Origin: Natrinema sp046097095
GTDB lineage: Archaea; Halobacteriota; Halobacteria; Halobacteriales; Natrialbaceae
Reading direction: 5' to 3'
NCBI RefSeq assembly: GCF_046097095.1
Contig: NZ_CP175699.1
Location: 496,001 to 560,000 of the forward strand
Length of the DNA: 64,000 nt
Part shown: positions 35,278-43,638 of the stretch, in pieces
How positions within the stretch are numbered: position 1 is the first letter of the stretch
Layout of the letters: every line of letters begins with the position of its first letter
Position numbers and translations under genes: made by a program
Notes under the pieces: generated by a model
The model's input: only the letters and a program-made list of their open reading frames with translations
Database searches by the model: none
Told to the model about the DNA's origin: nothing

Positions 35278-38200
35278 ATGACTCGAGACTGGGCCGACCC
35301 GGAGACGGTCAGTCGAAATCGGATCGATCCGCACGCGTACTTCCTCCCGTACGCCGAGACGAGCGACGCGACCGCGGGAAACCGGACGGCCTCGCCCTGG
35401 ATCGCGTCGCTGAACGGCGAGTGGCGGTTCCAGTTAGCGGAGACGCCGACCGCCGCGCCCGACGGGTTCCACGAGCCGGAGGCCGACGTCGGTGACTGGG
35501 ACACTATCGCGGTGCCACAGCACTGGCAGACGGCCGGCTACGGCGATCCCCACTATACGAACGTGGTCTACCCGTTCCCCCTCGATCCGCCACACGTCCC
35601 GACCGAGAACCCGACCGCGTCGTACCGGCGGACGTTCTCCGTCCCCGAGGAGTGGAGCGATCGCCAGCTCCGGCTCCGCTTTGGCGGCGTCGACTCTGCG
35701 TTCCACCTCTGGATCAACGGTGAGGCAGTCGGCTACGGCGAGGGCAGCCGACTGCCGTCGGCGTTCGACGTGACCGACTACGTCTCCGCGGGCGAGAACA
35801 CAATCGCCGTCCGCGTCTACAAGTGGTCGACCGGCAGCTACCTCGAGGATCAGGATATGTGGTGGCTCAGCGGGATCTTCCGCGACGTCACCCTGTCGGC
35901 CCACCCGACGGTACAGGTCGCGGACATCGACGTCCGGACCGACCTCGACGACCGATACGAAGACGCCGTCCTGCGGGCGTCCGTCGACGTGCGAACCGTC
36001 GGCGACGACGAGGGGACGGCCCGGATCGAACCGACGCTGCGCGACGCGGACGGCGCGCCGGTCTCGACGACGCTCGAGGCCCGATCCGTCTCGCTCGAGG
36101 CCGGCGCGGCGACGACGCTCGAGTTCGAGACGGCCGTCGAGTCGCCCCGGAAGTGGACCGCGGAGACGCCCAATTGCTACGATTTCGTCCTCGGCGTCTC
36201 GCAGGGCCAAAGCGACGACGAGACGGTCCTCTCGCAGACGGTCGGCTTCCGCGAGGTCGAGATCACCGACGGACAGTTGCTTGTCAACGGCCGCCCGGTG
36301 ACGATCCGCGGCGTCAACCGCCACGACTTCCACCCCGACCGCGGCCGCGCCGTCCCGCTCGAGGCGATGCGCGAGGACGTCAAGTTGATGAAGCGACACA
36401 ATATCAACGCGGTGCGGACGGCACACTATCCGAACGATCCGCGATTTTACGACCTCTGTAACGAATACGGGCTCTACGTGCTCGACGAGACCGATCTCGA
36501 GTGCCACGGGATGAGCCACGCGGAGACGACCGAGCACGTGAGCGACGACCCGCGCTGGGAGGCAGCCTACGTCGATCGGATGGTTCGGATGGTCGAACGC
36601 GACAAAAACCACCCCAGCGTTATCTGCTGGTCGCTTGGCAACGAGTCCGGCCTCGGGACCAATCACGAACGGATGGCGGCGGTGACTCGCGAACGCGACC
36701 CGACGCGCCCGATCCACTACGAGCCAGATACGGAACAGGCGGTCTCGGACATCATCGGACCGATGTATCCGCCATTCGAGCGACTCGAGGAGTGGGCCGC
36801 CGCCGACCTCGAGCACCCGGTCGTGCTCTGTGAGTACGCCCACGCGATGGGGAACGGGCCGGGGAACCTCCGGGAGTTCTGGGACCTGTTTTACGAACAC
36901 GACGGGTTACAGGGCGGCTTCGTCTGGGACTGGATCGATCAGGGGCTCCGGCAGACCGCCGACGACGGGACGGAGTGGTTCGCCTACGGCGGCGACTTCG
37001 GCGACGAACCCAACGACGCGAACTTCAACATCAACGGGCTCGTCTTCCCCGACCGGGAGCCCTCGCCCGGACTCGCCGAGTACAAGAAGGTGATCGAACC
37101 GGTCGTCCTGCGCGAGGCGGCCCTCGAGCACGGGGAACTCACCGTCGAGAACCGGTACGATTTCCGGTCGCTCGAGCATCTCAGTGCCTCCTGGCGCGTG
37201 CTGGCCGACGGCCGTGTCGTCGAGAGCGGGCGGCTTCCGCTGCCCTCGGTCGCCGCCGGCGAGGCCGCGACGGTCGCGGTTCCCGTCGACGCGGACGGAC
37301 TCGATGCAGACGCCGAACACGTCCTCTCCGTCGACGTTTCGCTCGCTGCTGAGACGGCGTGGGCACCGCGAGGACACACGATCGCGACCGGCCAGTTCGA
37401 GCTCACGGAACGCAGAACCGAGGCCGACTCCGCTTTGCGGTCGACGACCGGCGTCTCTGCGCCGCTCACATGTGACGTGACCGACGAGGAGATCCGCGTT
37501 TCGAACGGGCAGTTCGACCTGACGTTCGATCGCACGTTCGGCGTCATCGACTCGCTGACCTTCCAGAACCGGTCGCTGCTGGAGAGCGGTCCCTCGGTCG
37601 GGATCTGGCGCGCACCGACGGACAACGACAGGGGGCTTCCGCTCTCGCGGACGCTGCTTTCGCAGTTTACCGAACGCTACGAGAACGAGGAGCGCGTTCG
37701 GGCGGGCGACCTCGCGACCGTCGGCTTCGCACGGCTCTGGCGCGAGCACGGGCTCGATCGGCTGCAGTTTCGCGCCGACGACGTCGCGTGCGAGCGAGAC
37801 GCCGACCGCGTCACGATCACCGTCGACGGTCGCCTCGCACCGCCGATATACGATCACGGGTTCGCGGTCGAGCAGACGTACGCGATCGAGAACACCGGTG
37901 CGATAACCGTCGACACCGCACTCGAGCCCGAAGGGGACCTGTCGGTGCTGCCCTCGCTCCCCCGGATCGGACTCGATCTCACGCTCGCGGACGATCTCGA
38001 TCAGGTCACGTGGTACGGACGGGGACCGGGAGAGTCGTACGTCGACAGCACGGAGGCCGCCCTGCTCGGCCGGTACAGCCGACCGGTCACCGACCTCCAC
38101 ACGCCATACGTGCGACCCCAAGAGAGCGGCAATCGGACGGACACCCGCTGGGTGACGTTCGCCGACTCGAGCGGGATCGGCCTCTTTGTCACCGGCGAGA

Positions 38201-38448
38201 CGACCTTCGATTTCAGCGCCCGCCGCTTCGACATTGCCGACCTCGAGGCCGCCGCGCACGACCACGAACTGCCCGAGCGCGAGGGAATCCGGGTGTCGAT
38301 CGACGACCGCCACTGCGGGATCGGGACGGGAAGTTGCGGTCCGGCGACGCTCGAGGAGTACCGGATCGACCCCCAGCGGCCGGTCTCGTTCCGTCTTGCG
38401 TTCCAGCCGATCGCTGCGGCCGACCGCGCGGCGACCGACCGGTACTGA
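35278..38448 (+). CDS. GH2 beta-galactosidase (LacZ type)
   Basis: This 1056-aa GH2 enzyme has the full LacZ architecture: N-terminal jelly roll (SLNGEWRFQLAETP, PQHWQTAGYGDPHYTN), two Ig-like domains, and a TIM barrel with acid/base Glu456 in CWSLGNESG and nucleophile Glu519 in VLCEYAHAMGNGPG. The C-terminal beta-galactosidase small-chain domain contains GRGPGESYVDS and PQESGNRTD. It is intracellular because no signal is present. It likely cleaves beta-galactose from RG side chains, next to GH42, which may have a different linkage preference. It is divergent from the DUF2264 gene; no TATA box is evident before the ATG. Confidence 0.95.
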   Translation: MTRDWADPETVSRNRIDPHAYFLPYAETSDATAGNRTASPWIASLNGEWRFQLAETPTAAPDGFHEPEADVGDWDTIAVPQHWQTAGYGDPHYTNVVYPFPLDPPHVPTENPTASYRRTFSVPEEWSDRQLRLRFGGVDSAFHLWINGEAVGYGEGSRLPSAFDVTDYVSAGENTIAVRVYKWSTGSYLEDQDMWWLSGIFRDVTLSAHPTVQVADIDVRTDLDDRYEDAVLRASVDVRTVGDDEGTARIEPTLRDADGAPVSTTLEARSVSLEAGAATTLEFETAVESPRKWTAETPNCYDFVLGVSQGQSDDETVLSQTVGFREVEITDGQLLVNGRPVTIRGVNRHDFHPDRGRAVPLEAMREDVKLMKRHNINAVRTAHYPNDPRFYDLCNEYGLYVLDETDLECHGMSHAETTEHVSDDPRWEAAYVDRMVRMVERDKNHPSVICWSLGNESGLGTNHERMAAVTRERDPTRPIHYEPDTEQAVSDIIGPMYPPFERLEEWAAADLEHPVVLCEYAHAMGNGPGNLREFWDLFYEHDGLQGGFVWDWIDQGLRQTADDGTEWFAYGGDFGDEPNDANFNINGLVFPDREPSPGLAEYKKVIEPVVLREAALEHGELTVENRYDFRSLEHLSASWRVLADGRVVESGRLPLPSVAAGEAATVAVPVDADGLDADAEHVLSVDVSLAAETAWAPRGHTIATGQFELTERRTEADSALRSTTGVSAPLTCDVTDEEIRVSNGQFDLTFDRTFGVIDSLTFQNRSLLESGPSVGIWRAPTDNDRGLPLSRTLLSQFTERYENEERVRAGDLATVGFARLWREHGLDRLQFRADDVACERDADRVTITVDGRLAPPIYDHGFAVEQTYAIENTGAITVDTALEPEGDLSVLPSLPRIGLDLTLADDLDQVTWYGRGPGESYVDSTEAALLGRYSRPVTDLHTPYVRPQESGNRTDTRWVTFADSSGIGLFVTGETTFDFSARRFDIADLEAAAHDHELPEREGIRVSIDDRHCGIGTGSCGPATLEEYRIDPQRPVSFRLAFQPIAAADRAATDRY

Positions 38449-38596
38449 CCGGCGACGAACCGGTTAATTCGGTGCTTGCCAGTCCAGCTGACCGAGCACT
38501 GGTCCCGATATCGGTGTCATCCCTCGAGTCGCGACAGGCCACGAGCGAACGGCGTGGCCTTTTTCCCGTCCCGTTTCGAGTACCGACGTACGCGCT

Positions 38597-41488
38597 ATGA
38601 TAACCCACGAGCCGTCAGACGGCGATGTGCCGATCGTTACCGGGAACGCGGTCGCCGAGATCTACGTCGACGAGACGGATCGCGAACTCGCGACCATCGC
38701 GGCGACCGACCTTGCCGACGATATCGAACGTGTCACCGGACGCCGACCAGCGATCACCGGGTCGCTCGCTGATCTCTCCGGGGTCGCCGTGATCGTCGGA
38801 ACGGTCGGTCGCTCGGAGAGCGTCGATCGGTGTCTGCAGGCGAGCGACGTCGACAGCGCGGCGCTGGCTGACGAACGGGAGCGCTTCGCCATCGGAACGG
38901 TCTCGGAGCCGCTGCCGGGTCTCGAGTCGGCCGTGCTGATCGCCGGGAGCGATCGGCGCGGGACGGCCTACGGAGCGTACGAGTTGTCGAAGCGGATCGG
39001 CGTCTCGCCGTGGTACTGGTGGGCGGACGTGCCGACGCCCGACCGGGACGCCCTCTATGCGACCGCGGGCCTCGAGCGGGTGGGGCCGCCGTCGGTTCGG
39101 TATCGCGGCGTGTTCATCAACGACGAGGACTTCGGGTTCCGGGAGTGGGCACAGGAGACGCACGATTCGGCGACGCCGGACGGCATCGGGCCGAAGACCT
39201 ACGAACGGCTGTTCGAACTCCTTTTGCGGCTCAAAGCGAACACGATCTGGCCGGCGATGCACGAGGGAACGACGGCGTTCTACCGGTGTGAGGGCAATCT
39301 CGAGGCCGCCGACCGGTACGGTATCGTCGTCGGCACCTCCCACTGCGAGCCGATGCACCGAAACAACGTCGATGAGTGGGACGCGGAGGCAGACGGCGAG
39401 TGGAACTACGCGACCAACGCCGCACGGATCCGCGAGTACTGGACCGACCGCGTCGCCGAGGTCGCCGGCCGGGAGAATATCTTTACCGTCGGCATGCGCG
39501 GGATCCACGATTCGGGGATGCCCGGCGGTGACACGCTCGAGGGCCGCGTCGACTTGCTCCAGCGGGTGATCGACGAGCAGCGCGAGATTCTCGACGAACA
39601 CCACGGGCCACCGGTCGAGACCGTTCCGCAGATCTTCTGCCCGTACAAGGAGACGCTCGAACTCTACCGAAACGGCCTCGAGGTGCCCGAAGACGTCTGT
39701 CTCGTCTGGCCCGACGATAACTTCGGCTACCTTCGGCGACTGCCGACCGGCGAGGAGCGAGCGCGGTCCAGCGGCCACGGCGTCTACTACCACCTCTCGT
39801 ACTGGGGGCGGCCGCACGACCACCAGTGGCTGTGTTCGATCCCGCCAGCGCTGCTCCGCGAGGAACTGCATCGGGCCTACCGACACGGCGTCGACACGCT
39901 GTGGATGGCGAACGTCGGCGACCTCAAGCCGGCGGAAAAAGAGACGGAGTACTTCTTCGAGTTGGCCTGGGACGTCGACGGCGTCGCGGAGCGGTCGACG
40001 GCCGACTGGCTCGCCGAGTGGGCCGCCCGCGAGTTCGATCCGTCCTACGCGGACGACATCGCCGACGTGCTCACCGAGTACTACCGACTCGTGCTCGCCC
40101 GCAAACCGGAGCACGTGGGCTGGAATGCGGTGTATCCGAACACCGAGAAGAACGAGCCGACGTTCAGCGCGATCCACCACGGCGACGAGGCTCGGCGACG
40201 GCTCGAGGCCTACGAGCGAATCGACAAGGCGGCCAGCGAGATCGGCGAGGCGCTGCCCGCGGCGTCGCGAACGGCGTTCTTCCACCTCGTCGAGTACCCG
40301 ATCCGTTGTGCGCGGGCGATGAACGAGGGGGCCCTCGAGGCGATGCGGAGCCGGCTCTACGCGGGACAGGGACGGACGAGCGCGGCGGCGTACGCAGACC
40401 GATCGCAGGCGGCGCTCGAGCGAATCGACGCCGCGACGGAGCAGTACAACACCTCGGCAGACGGCAACTGGCGCGGGATGATGTCCGCGAGCCCGCGTGA
40501 TCTCCCGGTGTTCGAGCAGCCCGCGACCGGGTGCGTGACCGACGAGCAGGGTCCAACTCTCGAGGTCGCCGTCGAGGGGCGGGCGGGCGTCGCCGGAACC
40601 GGGCCGCGAACCCGTCGACTGCCGACGATCGTGCAGGGCGTCGACCGACCGCGGTTCGTCGACTGCTACAACCGCGGCACAGGTACGATCGAGTGGACGG
40701 CAACGGTCGACGACGAATGGATCAACCTCGAGCGAACGTCGGGAACGGTCGAGGGAGACGAGCGGCTCTGGGTCGGCGTCGACTGGGACGTCGCGCCGGA
40801 GTCGCCGACGACCGGCCGTATTCGGATCGCGGGCACCGGTCGGGAACTCGCGGTCGCGGTCCCGATCCGGCCGCGAGAGCGACCGGCCGCGAGAGAGGCC
40901 GCCGGCGAGTCCGACCCGGGCCTCGAGCGAGCGCCGGTCTTCGTCGAATCGAACGGCCGCGTCGCGATCGAGGCCGAGCATCCGACGGCCACAACGCAGG
41001 GGGAGACGCGCTGGGAACCCGTCGACGGCCTCAGTCGAACGACCGGGACCGCGATGGCCGGCCGCCCGATCGACGGCCCCAGCGTCGACGGCGACGCCGA
41101 CGCAATCCGCGAGCGAGCGGCGTGCCTCGAGTACGACTTTGAGGCCGATAGTGACGCTGTCCGCGTCGAGGTTCAGGTGCTACCGACGCACGCGCCGACC
41201 GAGTCGACGCCCCACCGGTACGCGATTGCGATTGACGGTGCGACGCCGACGGTCGTCGATTTCGACGCAAACGGCGGCGAGCACGACCCGCAGTGGCAGC
41301 GAAACGTGCTCCGCTCGAGCGTCTACTCGACGACCGACCACGAACTCGATCGATCGGGCCGCCACACGCTGTCGCTGTACGCAATGGACCCGAGCGTCGT
41401 CGTCGATCGAGTGATCGTCTACACCGATGGCGGCGCCCGTCGATCGTACCTCGGACCGCGAGAAACGCGAGATCGGCGAAGTCGATGA
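38597..41488 (+). CDS. GH115 alpha-glucuronidase
   Basis: This 963-aa protein has strong GH115 character. It has an N-terminal alpha/beta domain (ADDIERVTGRRPAI; SDRRGTAYGAYELSKRIGVSPWYWWADVP), then RYRGVFINDEDFGFREWA, TYERLFELLLRLKANTIWPAMHE, GTSHCEPMHRNNVDEWD, FTVGMRGIHDSGMPGG and WPDDNFGYLRRLP. A helical domain and the C-terminal GH115 beta domain follow. Characterised members release 4-O-methyl- or plain glucuronate linked alpha-1,2 in xylan and related uronic-acid side chains. It has no signal peptide. The released glucuronate can be processed by UxaC and Udh encoded downstream. It starts 148 bp after GH2 on the same strand. The precise substrate here (xylan, arabinogalactan or RG decoration) is not determined by the sequence. 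Confidence 0.93.
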   Translation: MITHEPSDGDVPIVTGNAVAEIYVDETDRELATIAATDLADDIERVTGRRPAITGSLADLSGVAVIVGTVGRSESVDRCLQASDVDSAALADERERFAIGTVSEPLPGLESAVLIAGSDRRGTAYGAYELSKRIGVSPWYWWADVPTPDRDALYATAGLERVGPPSVRYRGVFINDEDFGFREWAQETHDSATPDGIGPKTYERLFELLLRLKANTIWPAMHEGTTAFYRCEGNLEAADRYGIVVGTSHCEPMHRNNVDEWDAEADGEWNYATNAARIREYWTDRVAEVAGRENIFTVGMRGIHDSGMPGGDTLEGRVDLLQRVIDEQREILDEHHGPPVETVPQIFCPYKETLELYRNGLEVPEDVCLVWPDDNFGYLRRLPTGEERARSSGHGVYYHLSYWGRPHDHQWLCSIPPALLREELHRAYRHGVDTLWMANVGDLKPAEKETEYFFELAWDVDGVAERSTADWLAEWAAREFDPSYADDIADVLTEYYRLVLARKPEHVGWNAVYPNTEKNEPTFSAIHHGDEARRRLEAYERIDKAASEIGEALPAASRTAFFHLVEYPIRCARAMNEGALEAMRSRLYAGQGRTSAAAYADRSQAALERIDAATEQYNTSADGNWRGMMSASPRDLPVFEQPATGCVTDEQGPTLEVAVEGRAGVAGTGPRTRRLPTIVQGVDRPRFVDCYNRGTGTIEWTATVDDEWINLERTSGTVEGDERLWVGVDWDVAPESPTTGRIRIAGTGRELAVAVPIRPRERPAAREAAGESDPGLERAPVFVESNGRVAIEAEHPTATTQGETRWEPVDGLSRTTGTAMAGRPIDGPSVDGDADAIRERAACLEYDFEADSDAVRVEVQVLPTHAPTESTPHRYAIAIDGATPTVVDFDANGGEHDPQWQRNVLRSSVYSTTDHELDRSGRHTLSLYAMDPSVVVDRVIVYTDGGARRSYLGPRETRDRRSR

Positions 41489-42166
41489 TCGTCCGGCCGC
41501 GCGTTCGTGTACATATCGGCAAGGCAACTGCCGAACCGGACCGCTGATCGCCGGTTTCGAAAGTCCGCTGTGAGCGATCATCCGACGGGAGCGGACACCG
41601 GGCTGGAGACGTGGTCTCCGTCTTGACTGTAGGCTCTGTCACAGCGTCGAAGACGGCGGACTACTGAGGCGACAGACAGCGAGTCGGCTACTGCGACTCA
41701 ATCGTCAGCAGTACTGGGTAGCACCGGTGTGATTTTTGCGGTCTCGGTCGAAGCCGGTCGATTCCCTCGTACCGAACGTTTACAGTAGTACTTTCGTAAT
41801 CACTCTTCTATCTTCGTTACAACCGTACACTCGTAATTATATCGGGGGTGGATCGTCAAAGACAACTGATATTCAGATATAGTTTATGCACGCACACTTT
41901 AGGGGCTAAAATCCGATAATTCGTACGATTCTTCTTTCGGGAACGGAGCCCCATCTGGGTCGGCCGAAATGTAGAACGCTGTGTCCCTGAACAGGAGACA
42001 AGCCGAGTTATAGTGAGACGACTCCCGTATCTATGACCTCGAGTATGGGACGGTGATCATCGTTGTTCTACGAATCGGCAGCCGTTGCTCGCCGACATCG
42101 CTCCGCTGCTTTCGGGTTCCCGTTTTGGGAACAAACTTATGTTATCGAACCGCAACATGTGTGGGT
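41489..42166. other. 678-bp intergenic region upstream of the second IclR gene
   Basis: No coding gene is supported here. The first part has an inverted repeat TGATCGC (41545-41551) / GCGATCA (41574-41580) shortly after the GH115 stop, with a TTTCGAAA palindrome in the loop; this may be a transcript-end hairpin, though no T tract follows. The central part (about 41780-41960) is clearly AT-rich relative to its surroundings, with several TATA-like strings (AATTATATC, AGATATAGTTTATG), and AACGTTTACA at 41775-41784 repeats a string in the GH42 promoter. Non-coding RNA or a degraded element is possible but unproven. Confidence 0.45.
42131..42142 (+). promoter_or_regulatory. TATA-like element of the second IclR gene
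   Basis: ACAAACTTATGT lies about 25-36 nt before the GTG at 42167. This spacing supports a leaderless transcript starting at the GTG rather than at the ATG at 42053. Confidence 0.5.
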
Positions 42167-42940
42167 GTGGCAAACACATCGAACGACGAAACAAGACGCA
42201 CAATACGATCGGTAGAGATCGCGTTCACCGTCCTCAATACGATTCGAACGAACGACGAGATCACTGTGACCGAACTGGCGGATGAACTCGGGCACTCGAA
42301 AAGCACGATCCACAGTCATCTCCGAACCCTCGAGAATCAGGAGATCATCGTCCGGTCGGGAAACGGGTACCGCCTGAGCCTGCAGGTGTTGGACATGGCG
42401 AACGACGTCCGCGAGCAGGTCGCAAACTACGACGTGATCGTCGAGGAAGTCGACGAGTTGGCGGACGAGACCAACGAAATCGCCCAGTTCGGGCTTGAAG
42501 AGCACATGAAGGTCTCGTATCTCTATAAGTCGAGGGGGAACCGAGCGGTCGAAACGGCGTCGCGCGCCGGCGGAAAACAACCGATGCACTCGACATCGCT
42601 CGGGAAGGCCATCCTCGCGTTCCTCCCGCCCGACCGTCGGGAGACGATCATCGACAACACCACGTTGACGCGGCAGACGCCGAAGACGATCACGGATCCC
42701 GACAGTCTCTGCGAGGACCTCGATAGGATCACCGAACGCGGCTATGCGATCGACGACGAGGAAAACATCGAGGGACTCCGCTGTGTCGCTGCGCCCGTCA
42801 GAAGCGAGAACACCGTCCTCGGTGCGATCAGCGTCACCGGGCCGGTCAGTCGGATCTCGGACGACTACCTCCACGGCGTACTCGCCGAAAGCGTCCAGCG
42901 GGCCGCGAACGTTATCGAACTCAACACCAAATTCTCGTAA
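42167..42940 (+). CDS. IclR-family transcriptional regulator (second copy)
   Basis: This is a 257-aa IclR-type regulator. The winged-helix domain contains EITVTELADELGHSKSTIHSHLRTLE. The effector domain has MHSTSLGKAILAF, ITERGYAIDDEENIEGLRCVAAPV and GAISVTGPVSRIS. It starts with GTG at 42167 (MANTSNDETRRTIRS) because the TATA-like string fits this start and the upstream extension has no HTH similarity. It is a paralogue of the regulator at 7078, especially in the effector domain. Location between the GH genes and uronate genes suggests control of pectin or uronate functions; this is inferred. Confidence 0.9.
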   Translation: MANTSNDETRRTIRSVEIAFTVLNTIRTNDEITVTELADELGHSKSTIHSHLRTLENQEIIVRSGNGYRLSLQVLDMANDVREQVANYDVIVEEVDELADETNEIAQFGLEEHMKVSYLYKSRGNRAVETASRAGGKQPMHSTSLGKAILAFLPPDRRETIIDNTTLTRQTPKTITDPDSLCEDLDRITERGYAIDDEENIEGLRCVAAPVRSENTVLGAISVTGPVSRISDDYLHGVLAESVQRAANVIELNTKFS

Positions 42941-43060
42941 CACCGGCGTCTGTTCACGGCCCGCATCTCCGCTTGTACTCGCCGGCCTCGAGAGCGACGC
43001 CGAAGCCAGGTAGATCAACGAGACCGTCGGAGCGACCGGGAGCCGCCGGCGATGGCGTGT

Positions 43061-43070
43061 CATTTATACG
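43061..43070 (+). promoter_or_regulatory. TATA-like element of the 121-aa orphan gene
   Basis: CATTTATACG lies 31-40 nt before the ATG at 43101. It indicates an own promoter with a very short leader and decides the start against the GTG at 43074. Confidence 0.55.
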
Positions 43071-43100
43071 TTCGTGAACTGTTTGTTTAGATACCATACG

Positions 43101-43466
43101 ATGACGAACCAACCGCGATACGAACCACAGGTCGAAGACGGGACGCTCTATCTGGAACACGAGCGGACCCGTCTCGAGGTCGGGACCATGGATCAGATCG
43201 TCGAACTCGTCGGTGGGGAAACGTACACCCTCGAGTACACCGCGCGGCAGGGCGCGGCCGCGTGGTTGTCGACGGACGATGACGAGACGATCACGTTCGA
43301 CGTTCGCGATGCTGTCAGAGAAATGCCACATACGCCGGATCTCGTCTCGAACCTCGAGAACTGTCCGATCGACGAATCGACGGCCGACGGCGTTCCGAAA
43401 CGGACCGCCCTGTTCGTCGACCTCATCACCGAGATCTGGGACTCGAAGGGGAACCTCGAGACGTAG
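43101..43466 (+). CDS. Unrecognised 121-aa acidic protein
   Basis: This 121-aa soluble acidic protein begins MTNQPRYEPQVEDGTLYLEH and has three or four predicted short beta strands in the first half (TLYLEH, RLEVGTM, TYTLEYTARQ, TITFDV) followed by a helical C-terminal half that ends ITEIWDSKGNLET. No signal peptide, cysteine cluster or HTH is seen. Its own TATA-like element is present. It lies between the IclR regulator and the 637-aa enzyme on the same strand. I do not recognise the family. It could be a regulator accessory or a haloarchaeal hypothetical conserved with this locus. Confidence 0.7.
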   Translation: MTNQPRYEPQVEDGTLYLEHERTRLEVGTMDQIVELVGGETYTLEYTARQGAAAWLSTDDDETITFDVRDAVREMPHTPDLVSNLENCPIDESTADGVPKRTALFVDLITEIWDSKGNLET

Positions 43467-43605
43467 CGATCGAACACGACCGCGTCTCGGTATCGGACCG
43501 TATCACCGCCGCGCCCCCGCGTTCCGACGGGTGCGACCGCGAACGGCCGTCTCCGAGCCACCGCGGACGCCCGCGATATGACACCGTCGGCTCCGCCGCC
43601 ACCAA

Positions 43606-43613
43606 ACTATTAA
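43606..43613 (+). promoter_or_regulatory. TATA-like element of the 637-aa enzyme gene
   Basis: ACTATTAAT stands in a GC-rich context, about 26-33 nt before the ATG at 43639, as for a leaderless transcript. Confidence 0.55.
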
Positions 43614-43638
43614 TCCGTTCGATCGACTCTGATACGGT

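Noticed and set aside
38615..40981. 788-residue open frame opposite to GH115
   Set aside because: Low-complexity Arg/Val/Asp-rich translation opposite a well-supported GH115 gene; typical of antisense frames in high-GC archaea.
41600..41760. Possible insertion-sequence remnant after GH115
   Set aside because: The stretch has some short repeats around GGCTCTGTCACAG, but I could not find matching terminal inverted repeats, a target duplication or any transposase fragment.
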